From CAYXGZ01 sp964464755 (GTDB taxonomy: Bacteria > Planctomycetota > MHYJ01 > JACPRB01), in contig CAYXGZ010000004.1 in assembly GCA_964464755.1 (NCBI GenBank), positions 1-64,000 on the forward strand: a DNA stretch of 64,000 nucleotides. The letters are read 5' to 3'. Of the stretch, positions 57,770 through 64,000 are shown piece after piece; position 1 is the first letter of the stretch; each line of letters begins with the position of its first letter. A model generated the notes under the pieces. It saw nothing but the letters and a program-made list of their open reading frames with translations, made no database searches and was not told the DNA's origin. The translations under genes were made by a program, and so were the position numbers.

Positions 57770-58767
57770 CGTCCCGCCGCGAAGCGGGCTCGCTGGTATT
57801 CCGCGCAGTACCTCATGTCGCTCTCGTCCCTCGATGGGGCGCAAGCGTCGTGCAGTTCCTTGAGGAAGGCCCAGGCCCGGTCCGACTTGAGCCGGGACTC
57901 GGCCAGCCACGCGATCAGGCGGTACCCCGCGACCCGCGCGACGCCTGAGCCCGCCCGGACCGGGATCGCCGCGCAGGCCGCCTCGACCGCGGGGAGAGCA
58001 TCGCTGGCCGGTCGCACGCTCAGGAGGAGTTCGAGGGGCTCGACGAGGGATCCGCCCCGCTTGTAGTACGCGGCGATGCTGGGGGCGATCTCGATCTCCT
58101 TCATCTCCGGCTCGGGTAGGGGATGGCAATAGAGGAGCAGGGACGTCAGCAGGTAGTTGAAGTGGCGGCCCTGGTCCCGTTCGAGGAACTCCCTCAGGAT
58201 GTCGATCCGGGCCGCGGCGACTTGGGCCGGATCGAAACGGCGGCACGTGCACTGATCTTGGTGGTCCCGCTGGTAATCGCGCACCACGCAGCCGGCGCCG
58301 TCGACGCGCAACTCGAAGTGCTGGTCGAAGATCGCGGCCAGGGCCGCCTGGCGCACGAGCACGTGCTGCCTGGAAAGGTAGACGGCCTTGCAGAGGGCGA
58401 CCGCCTTGGCGTCCTCCCCGGGCTCGCGGCCGCGCGTCGCCAGCGCGGGGAGCTCCCCGTAGACCAGCCGGACCTTGGCGGCGAGGTCGTGCAGGCCGTC
58501 GCAGCGGCGGTTCAGCCAGTCGGTGATGACCTGGAGGATGTAGACGGAGTTCCGCTTGGCCAGGTCGAGGTCATCGATCGCGTCCTGGCCCTGCATCGCG
58601 AGCCGGGCGAAGTTCTCGTGCTCGCGGACGCGGATCACGCCCTCGGGGTCGTAGGCGGTTTCGGGACCGATGACGGTCCCGGGGCCGATGACGGGATCCG
58701 GCGCCCGCTCGGGCCCGGCGCAGCCGGCGAGCAGCGCGAGGACCAGGACCCCCAGGCGATGGGCCAT
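57766..58767 (-). CDS. Lipoprotein of unknown function, helical repeat-like
   Basis: A 333-residue lipoprotein from ATG 58767 (a GTG immediately before is possible); lipobox LAGC gives Cys16. A PDPVIGPGTVIGPETAYDPEG segment is followed by helical units (LAAIFDQHFE, RIDILREFLERDQG, LVEPLELLLSVRPASDALPAVEAACAAI, YRLIAWLAESRLKSDRAWAFLKELHDAC) suggestive of HEAT/ARM-like repeats. Eight Cys (including CTCRR) may form disulfides. A TATGCT box lies about eight bases upstream. Not recognised. Confidence 0.68.
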   Translation of the reverse strand: MAHRLGVLVLALLAGCAGPERAPDPVIGPGTVIGPETAYDPEGVIRVREHENFARLAMQGQDAIDDLDLAKRNSVYILQVITDWLNRRCDGLHDLAAKVRLVYGELPALATRGREPGEDAKAVALCKAVYLSRQHVLVRQAALAAIFDQHFELRVDGAGCVVRDYQRDHQDQCTCRRFDPAQVAAARIDILREFLERDQGRHFNYLLTSLLLYCHPLPEPEMKEIEIAPSIAAYYKRGGSLVEPLELLLSVRPASDALPAVEAACAAIPVRAGSGVARVAGYRLIAWLAESRLKSDRAWAFLKELHDACAPSRDESDMRYCAEYQRARFAAGR

Positions 58768-58844
58768 CACGGGGAAGCATAGCGGGCCCGGCGGCGGGGA
58801 GGGGGTGAAACCGGGGGGAGCCCTCCCCTGGCTTGCAGGCAGGG

Positions 58845-59351
58845 TCATGGAGCGGGAGTGCGCCGGGCTCGCCCGCGCATTCGGACCAGGGCCAGGACGA
58901 CCAACCAGGCCAGGCAAGGCACCAGGGCGATCGCGACGCCCGCGATCCACATCGGCGCGCGAGTCCCGGCGAACTCCTGACCCCGGACGGTGTAGTCGGT
59001 GACGGCGAGGTGATCAGAGTGGATCGGCCCATCGATGAACGCGTGGCGGATCTCGATGGTATCGCCGACCCTCGCGGATCGAGCGATCGGATCGGGGATC
59101 GCCAGGGTCAGGCTCTGGAACTCCCCGGACCGGGTCCCGCCAACGACGGCGTTCAACGATGGCGGGGCGGGAAAGTAGCCTGCAAAGCCATTGTGGAGTC
59201 GCCAATTCCCGCCTTGGACATCGACGGTGAGCCTGCCACTTTCGATCTCGTAGATCAGGCCGGTGAAGTTGGCCTCGCGCAGGCGCAGCGGGAAGGTCGC
59301 GGCCAGGCACAGCGAAAGGGCGAGCGCCAGGAGGACGGTCCATCGGGGCAT
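58845..59351 (-). CDS. Membrane protein with N- and C-terminal helices
   Basis: A 168-residue protein with an N-terminal helix/signal (TVLLALALSLCLAATF) and a C-terminal helix (WIAGVAIALVPCLAWLVVLALV), followed by a basic end. The part between is a beta-rich domain (TGLIYEIESGRLTVDVQGGNWRLHNG) that would be outside the cytoplasm. Not recognised; lies six bases after the zinc-ribbon membrane gene and is probably co-transcribed. Confidence 0.65.
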   Translation of the reverse strand: MPRWTVLLALALSLCLAATFPLRLREANFTGLIYEIESGRLTVDVQGGNWRLHNGFAGYFPAPPSLNAVVGGTRSGEFQSLTLAIPDPIARSARVGDTIEIRHAFIDGPIHSDHLAVTDYTVRGQEFAGTRAPMWIAGVAIALVPCLAWLVVLALVRMRGRARRTPAP

Positions 59352-59357
59352 TCGAGA

Positions 59358-59789
59358 CTACCTCCCCGGCGTGGACGCGGGGCGGCCCGGCTCGCGCTGA
59401 GTGCCGCACTTCCAGCAGGCCGTGTACGGCGGCTCCGACTTCTCGCCGCACTGCGCGCAGGTCCAGGGGCCGGTGGGCTCGGGGGTCGGCGGCGCGGTGT
59501 TCGCGGTCCCGGGTCCGGCCTCCAGCATCGGCGCCCCGGGCAGCTGCCGGATCAGCGCGGTGAGTTCCTCCACCTGGTTCTTCATCCGGGATTCGGCGGC
59601 CTCCTGCTGCTTGCGGACCCCGCCGATCTCGGCCCGCAGGTCCTCCAGCTCGTCGCAGGTGGTGCCCAGGAGCCAGAGCGTCACGCCCGTCACCCCGAGG
59701 ACGATGCCCATGACGAAGTTCAGGGCAATCACGGAGACTACGGCCCCGGCCAGGGCCAACATGGCCATGGACAAGGCGATCGTCTTCAT
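59358..59789 (-). CDS. Membrane protein with coiled coil and C-terminal zinc ribbon
   Basis: A 143-residue protein. Two adjacent helices at the N-terminus (SMAMLALAGAVVSVIALNF, VMGIVLGVTGVTLWLLG), a coiled coil (DELEDLRAEIGGVRKQQEAAESRMKNQVEEL), a Pro-rich linker and a terminal zinc ribbon (WTCAQCGEKSEPPYTACWKCGT). ATG 59789; the GTG just before is an alternative. A membrane-tethered zinc finger that could bind protein or nucleic acid; function unknown. Confidence 0.7.
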   Translation of the reverse strand: MKTIALSMAMLALAGAVVSVIALNFVMGIVLGVTGVTLWLLGTTCDELEDLRAEIGGVRKQQEAAESRMKNQVEELTALIRQLPGAPMLEAGPGTANTAPPTPEPTGPWTCAQCGEKSEPPYTACWKCGTQREPGRPASTPGR

Positions 59790-59970
59790 CACGCAGTCCC
59801 CTCGAGGAAGCCGGGCGACGCGGCGGACTCGGGATCAGTCTACCCCACGGCCGCCCTCGAGCCGCCCGATCGCGGTGAGTTTCGATCGGTCGATACGAAA
59901 GCGGACCGGCTCGGTCGCGGAGTATGCTGGTTCAGCCTGGGTGGTCTGGCGCCCAAGCGGGAGTTTCGGA

Positions 59971-60396
59971 ATGCGATCGCTTGTCTTGTTGCCCTTGTTC
60001 CTTGTCGGGTGCGCCGCAGGTCCGCCTGCGCCGCCCGCCCGGGCCCCCGGAACGGTGGTGGAGGAGATCGGTACCGTACGGGTCGGACCGGTGAATGCCA
60101 GGGTTACCCTTCACGTGGAGCCGCGGTGCTTCGTGGTCGAATTGGCGATTCCCAGGCCGCGAGGGAGTCCTTTCCTGACGCGGGAGCAATTCCAATTCTG
60201 GCTCCTGGCTTCCGACGGAAGGGCCTTGGAGCCGTTGGATCGTCGGGAGCTGGAGGGACTGGTCGAGGAGGTTCGCCACGGCGGAGGGGGAACGGGTCAC
60301 ACGTGGACTCGGTATCGCCGCGACTGCGAGCGGGCCGACCTGAGGACTTTCGTCTGCGAATTCGGGGGTGAAGTCAGCACGATTCGGATCAAGTAG
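59971..60396 (+). CDS. Small lipoprotein
   Basis: A 141-residue lipoprotein from ATG 59971; LVGC gives Cys14, followed by an AGPPAPPARAPG linker. The beta-rich remainder (VRVGPVNARVTLHVEPRCFVVELAIP) ends in FGGEVSTIRIK; three further Cys are present. Codon use is less GC-biased than the window average. Not recognised. A TATGCT about 45 bases upstream may be its -10. Confidence 0.65.
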   Translation: MRSLVLLPLFLVGCAAGPPAPPARAPGTVVEEIGTVRVGPVNARVTLHVEPRCFVVELAIPRPRGSPFLTREQFQFWLLASDGRALEPLDRRELEGLVEEVRHGGGGTGHTWTRYRRDCERADLRTFVCEFGGEVSTIRIK

Positions 60397-60508
60397 GGAG
60401 GCCCGGGATTCCCCACGGACCGATGCCGAGGCTAGGACGCCTCGAACTGCTTGGAAACTTCGGTCGGGCTCTTCCTTGGTGCGCCCACGGAGCACGCACG
60501 GCGTGCCC

Positions 60509-61747
60509 CTACTTCCGGAATTCGAACACGATGTCCGGGCCGCGCGGGACCTTGAAACACCCCCACTGCCCCTCGCCGCCCGTATCCACGGCGTCCGCTC
60601 CGACGCTCCACACCTTGAAGCCGTGGGTCCCGATCGAAATGGTCAGGCGTCCCCCGAACGGATCCTCGAGATCCAGCCGGGTCCCGTCCGCCAAGTACCG
60701 GGCCGCGACGCGCAGGAGGCGGAGCTCCGCGCGGACCTTCAGGTCCTCCTGGGGGAAGAACCACCCGATCCCCAGGCTCCACTTGCGGACCAAGGGGTTC
60801 TTCGACTCCTCGAGGTCGCCCCGAATGCGATCGAACAGCGGCCGGGCCTCGGCCCAGGGGCGCCTGGCCAGCCCCTTGGCGCGCTCGCCGGCGGTCCGGA
60901 GTTCCTGGATGGCGCTGGCGAACTGCCAGCGGGTCGAGCCGAAGTACCTCCACGACCTGAGTTCGGGCCACTTCACTTCCGAAAGGGCCTCCGGCCCCGC
61001 GCCGCCCAAGGCGAGCAGGTGCTCCAGGAGCACTTGGTCGAGGCGGATCCGCCAGTCGATCCAGTTGCGGTCGATCGCCTCCAGGAGGGCGCCGATGGCG
61101 ACGAGTTCCGCCGGCGCCAGTCGACCCGGCTTGATCCACTCGGCCAATTCGAGAGTGATGCTCCTCAAGTGCGAGTACCACATCCAGTTGTACCCGGGAG
61201 CACCCCGTGACAGGTCGAGGAGCATCTGGGCCAGGTCCCAAAGCCGATCGATGGCTCCGGAGACGTTGCCGTCCCGGAACTGGATGCTGGCATCCGCCGT
61301 GGCCAAATTGACGAGGTACGACAACTGCATGAAGGCAGGGTGAACCGAGGCAAGGCTGTCGCTGATCTGCAAGGGCACTTCGATCCGGTCGCAGGCCGCT
61401 CCCTTTCGTAGGCGATCGAGAGCCTCCGCGCAGGCCTTGACTTGCGACCTGGCCTTGTCGATGTCGGAACGCGGAGTCCGGCAAAGAAAGCTCCCGAGGA
61501 CCGAGGGACTCTTGGCCACGGGCTCAGCCAACTGGGAAGCGCGCTCGTACTCGATCCACGCGTTCCCGGGCCTCGGGACTCCCCGCAGCGGAGTCCGCGC
61601 GGCGTGAGCCCGGCGATCGGCTTCAATGGAGTCGCGACCCTCCCGCACCATGCGATACCACCGCAAGTCGATCCAGATCCAGCCGCCCAGGAAGACCAGG
61701 GCGAGCGCGACCGGTGTCAGGAGCAGGACCAGCCGGACCTTCGACAT
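60509..61747 (-). CDS. Single-helix membrane protein of unknown function
   Basis: A 412-residue protein from ATG 61747 with one N-terminal helix (LVLLLTPVALALVFLGGWIWI), a long helical domain (residues 60-350; RASQLAEPVAKSPSV..., WRIRLDQVLLEHLLALGG) and a C-terminal beta part (DLEDPFGGRLTISIGTHGFKVWSVGADAVDTGG). That last segment resembles the end of pilin-like/GspG proteins and recurs in planctomycete proteins. Unknown function. Base composition is lower in G+C than in the flanking genes. Confidence 0.68.
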   Translation of the reverse strand: MSKVRLVLLLTPVALALVFLGGWIWIDLRWYRMVREGRDSIEADRRAHAARTPLRGVPRPGNAWIEYERASQLAEPVAKSPSVLGSFLCRTPRSDIDKARSQVKACAEALDRLRKGAACDRIEVPLQISDSLASVHPAFMQLSYLVNLATADASIQFRDGNVSGAIDRLWDLAQMLLDLSRGAPGYNWMWYSHLRSITLELAEWIKPGRLAPAELVAIGALLEAIDRNWIDWRIRLDQVLLEHLLALGGAGPEALSEVKWPELRSWRYFGSTRWQFASAIQELRTAGERAKGLARRPWAEARPLFDRIRGDLEESKNPLVRKWSLGIGWFFPQEDLKVRAELRLLRVAARYLADGTRLDLEDPFGGRLTISIGTHGFKVWSVGADAVDTGGEGQWGCFKVPRGPDIVFEFRK

Positions 61748-61851
61748 GGGGACTCCAAAGCTCGGGGCGGGACGGATTGAGCATACTCCATCACCGGCGG
61801 GCTGGCGCCACGTGGGGGAATGGACCCGCGACGACGGGCTGGCCGAGGCAA

Positions 61852-62340
61852 TTACGGCGCGATCTTGACGACGCGGTCCTGCTCGAGGGTGAGGGTGAAG
61901 CCGGGGCGGGGGCCGCGGAGCTCCGGCGCGATGCCGCGGGTGCAGGGGAAGAAGATGCCGGAGACGTCCGATCCGCCTCCGCTGAAGCGGGGGCCTCCGC
62001 CGCCTCCGCTGCAGCAGCAGCACGCCACGATCAGGATGCCGCCCACGATGACGGCGAGGATGGCCAGGTCCACGACGAGGCAGCCCAGGACGGCGCCGAC
62101 GTTGGCCCAGCCGACGCCGGCGGACGACGCGAAGGTGTAGGTCCACTCCACGGCGGGGCGGCCCTCGTGCTCGACCGACCGGCTGGCGCGCGGCTCGCCG
62201 AGCAGGCGGGTGGCCTCGTCGCCGCTCATGCCGACGTGGACGCGCTCGCGGTACCACGCGGCGCGCTCGAGGGCGGTGCGGCAGCCGGTGCTGGAGGCCC
62301 CGACGGCGAGGGCGAGGAGGAGCAGGGAGGCGCGCTTCAT
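61852..62340 (-). CDS. Lipoprotein with SmpA/BamE-like start and membrane segment
   Basis: A 162-residue lipoprotein: SSTGC gives Cys20. VHVGMSGDEATRLLGEPRASRSVEHEGRPAVEWTYTF follows the SmpA/OmlA (BamE) pattern (G-s-deV-rllGeP...y). A hydrophobic helix (VGAVLGCLVVDLAILAVIVGGILIVA) ends in CCCC and a Gly run, an odd feature. The rest is short. Possibly an outer-membrane-assembly-type lipoprotein; the helix after the lipid anchor argues for a divergent role. Confidence 0.7.
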   Translation of the reverse strand: MKRASLLLLALAVGASSTGCRTALERAAWYRERVHVGMSGDEATRLLGEPRASRSVEHEGRPAVEWTYTFASSAGVGWANVGAVLGCLVVDLAILAVIVGGILIVACCCCSGGGGGPRFSGGGSDVSGIFFPCTRGIAPELRGPRPGFTLTLEQDRVVKIAP

Positions 62341-62366
62341 AGTTAACCTCTTGACTATCAGGGAGT

Positions 62367-62879
62367 CTAGCGCGCGGCGGGGCGGGCGGGGTCGGAGATT
62401 CGCTCGAGCCGGCGGCGCTCGGAGCGGCTCAGCGTGAATCGGCGCCGGAGCGCCAGGCGGGCCAGGCGGTGGGCTTCGAGCGGCCGGCCCGCGTCCGATA
62501 GCCAGAACGCGGGCAGGATCCGGGAGTGGATCTCGGACCGGTCGAGTTCACGTGCTTGGCGCAGGCTCGCGAGCGCCTCGCCGAGCCGGCCTGCGCGGTG
62601 CTGGGCCCGGGCGAGGCCGACGAGCAGGTCGGCGCGACGGGCTCGCGGCTGGCTCCGGTACTTGGACCGCGCCTTGCGGAAAAGCGCGAGCGCACTCCGG
62701 GTCCGGCCGAGCCGCAGCTCCGCGTCGGCGAGGTTGTACCAGGCCAGCGGATAGGCGGGGAACTGGCGGGTCAGCGCCCGCCAGATCGCGGCCGCTTGCC
62801 GGGGATGCCGCCGCCGGAGGGCGAGCGCCTGGTTGTTGAGGACGTCGCAGGCCCACCGTGGGAGTCGCAATGCTGACAT
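62367..62879 (-). CDS. TPR-repeat protein
   Basis: A 170-residue Arg/Ala/Leu-rich helical protein with three or four TPR-like units (AYPLAWYNLADAELRLGRTRSALALFRKA, ADLLVGLARAQHRAGRLGEALASLRQA, FWLSDAGRPLEAHRLARLA). ATG 62879 overlaps the TGA of the FRG-domain gene (TGATG), so coupling is likely in the minus sense. TPRs bind peptides or proteins; the partner is unknown. High G+C, unlike the gene it overlaps. Confidence 0.75.
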   Translation of the reverse strand: MSALRLPRWACDVLNNQALALRRRHPRQAAAIWRALTRQFPAYPLAWYNLADAELRLGRTRSALALFRKARSKYRSQPRARRADLLVGLARAQHRAGRLGEALASLRQARELDRSEIHSRILPAFWLSDAGRPLEAHRLARLALRRRFTLSRSERRRLERISDPARPAAR

Positions 62880-63865
62880 CAAGGGTGCTGGGATTGGGTG
62901 GGATTCCGCATAAGGTCAGCCTCCTCGGCCTCGAGGCGGTGACCGCTATAGTCTGGTGTAAAGGACGTGTCTAGCAGTTGCTTCTTATTGGCCATCAAAG
63001 TGGTCAACGAAGACGCGAAACCTCCGAGTCCCGGGAACAGTGAAGCCCTAGATACTGTCATTCGACGCAAGGCGACCAGGGCCTTTCGACGTTCCGAGCT
63101 GCTGAGTCTGATCCTAGCCTGCGTGAGACTCCCCCTCGGAAGCTTCAGTGCTCTCAAGTTTTCGTCAAAGCCACCTCGAATGTCACCTGGACATAGGAAT
63201 ACTCCTTGCTGGGCGGAAATCCGCTCGTTCAAATGAAAAGGATTGAGGTGGTAGACAAAATGATTCAAGGCCCGATCCTTCATCGCCTTCACCGGTCTTC
63301 CCCTGTACGGCATGAAGTACTTGTGGAACTTGAAGCTGGATTTCTCTGCTCCCGATTGGCGAAGTAGGTCTTTGATTCCACTTTCGGGCTCGAGTTGCTC
63401 ATTTGCCTTTTGTCGAACGGCTTCTGCATCGATCGCCAATACCGCTGGGCCACATGAGCAGATGAGACCTCTCTTCGGCTGCGAACGTATGTGCTTGGTT
63501 GGCTTGGGCTCGATTGAAAAGTAGAGTGCAACCCAAAATGAATACGTGCAGTCCAGCAGGCGGGTTGGGGCACCGTAGTGCCTCATCAATGCCAACCACT
63601 GTATCGTGTCATCCGGAAGTGGTAAGTACTGCGAGTAATGGTGCGCGCGCCGCTTGAATTCGCGTATCAGCCGATCTTCGACCAGTTCGGCGTCCTTAGA
63701 GTGGTCATAGCCATAGTCACTTAAGGCCCGGTCCAAGGTCGTCTTGAGGGGCCAGCAGGACCGTTCATGGCCACGAAAGATCCAATGCCCACTCTCGAAC
63801 CTCTGAGCGTAGACACTGATTTGCTTGAAGGTCCTCAGGACGATGGATTGAGTGAACCCATGCAT
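62879..63865 (-). CDS. FRG-domain protein, low G+C
   Basis: A 328-residue protein. GHWIFRGHERSCWPLKTTLDRAL and WLALMRHYGAPTRLLDCTYSFWVALYFSIE are the FRG domain signature (named for F-R-G), present in many mobile and anti-phage-type genes, where it may be an enzymatic or NAD-related domain. The C-terminal half (RGRPVKAMKDRALNHFVYHLNPFHL..., SSSERRKALVAL) has no clear match. G+C is about 50-55%, far below the window, so recent acquisition is likely. TATGAT at 63917-63912 is a plausible -10. Confidence 0.83.
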   Translation of the reverse strand: MHGFTQSIVLRTFKQISVYAQRFESGHWIFRGHERSCWPLKTTLDRALSDYGYDHSKDAELVEDRLIREFKRRAHHYSQYLPLPDDTIQWLALMRHYGAPTRLLDCTYSFWVALYFSIEPKPTKHIRSQPKRGLICSCGPAVLAIDAEAVRQKANEQLEPESGIKDLLRQSGAEKSSFKFHKYFMPYRGRPVKAMKDRALNHFVYHLNPFHLNERISAQQGVFLCPGDIRGGFDENLRALKLPRGSLTQARIRLSSSERRKALVALRRMTVSRASLFPGLGGFASSLTTLMANKKQLLDTSFTPDYSGHRLEAEEADLMRNPTQSQHP

Positions 63866-64000
63866 CTTCTAGCCCTCTTCCCGAGTGTGAAGTTGAGCAG
63901 ACTTGGAGACTTAGATCATAGGCTCTGGTGTTCTGTGGTGTCGAGCGACTGGCCGACAGGCGAGATCTTCCGTGCCTGTGCCTTGGGAGGGACGGCTTGG
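63866..64000. other. No gene seen; upstream region of the FRG gene at the window edge
   Basis: Lower-G+C sequence with a minus-strand TATGAT (63917-63912). No other open frame of note; the segment may continue into a gene outside the window. Confidence 0.5.

Overview
The window is about 70% or more G+C over most of its length and carries roughly 60 genes with almost no spare DNA. No rRNA, tRNA, IS element or CRISPR array was seen. The gene mix suggests a planctomycete-like, diderm, developmentally complex bacterium: several Ser/Thr kinases, bactofilins, many lipoproteins, short export signals followed directly by a Gln-Asp pair, secreted beta-propellers, and a dynamin-like GTPase. Planctomycetota is my best guess; Myxococcota or a related phylum cannot be excluded from sequence alone.

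Region 1 (1-15103, + strand) is the most striking. The end of one gene and a complete transmembrane Ser/Thr kinase share the same C-terminal domain. A clear sigma70-type promoter then starts a compact run: a pseudokinase, a dynamin-family GTPase, an enlarged Hsp70, a GrpE-like exchange factor, a VWA lipoprotein, a membrane-anchored VWA protein and a DUF4259 protein. Together they look like a membrane-associated chaperone/GTPase machine with its own kinase module. A metallophosphoesterase follows, and on the opposite strand lies a pair of coiled-coil paralogues with matching end domains (16958-19894).

Region 2 (19937-34572) is mixed housekeeping: a macrodomain protein, nitronate monooxygenase-like enzyme, secreted propeller, ferritin-like protein, methyltransferase, YjbR-like protein, GMC oxidoreductase with a small partner subunit, SnoaL-like protein, M55 D-aminopeptidase, M1 aminopeptidase and RlmN-type radical SAM methyltransferase.

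Region 3 (34569-48827) contains small exported and envelope proteins (four-EF-hand protein, His/Cys-rich lipoprotein with PDR and KDPP repeats, cupin, beta-barrel), a PolX-like nucleotidyltransferase, a SRAP/YedK protein, a DMT transporter, two bactofilins and a polytopic Ser/Thr kinase. A 31-bp perfect direct repeat brackets one small gene (41845-42519).

Region 4 (48985-62340) is rich in lineage-specific secreted proteins: a trypsin-like protease fused to a beta-propeller, a lone propeller, a propeller with a degenerate protease domain, a coiled-coil membrane pair and several lipoproteins. From about 62880 the base composition drops sharply, and an FRG-domain gene there looks horizontally acquired.

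Two signals recur across the window. TANNNT -10 boxes lie only 5-9 bases before start codons, implying leaderless mRNAs for many first genes. Convergent neighbours often share one CTAG as both stop codons.
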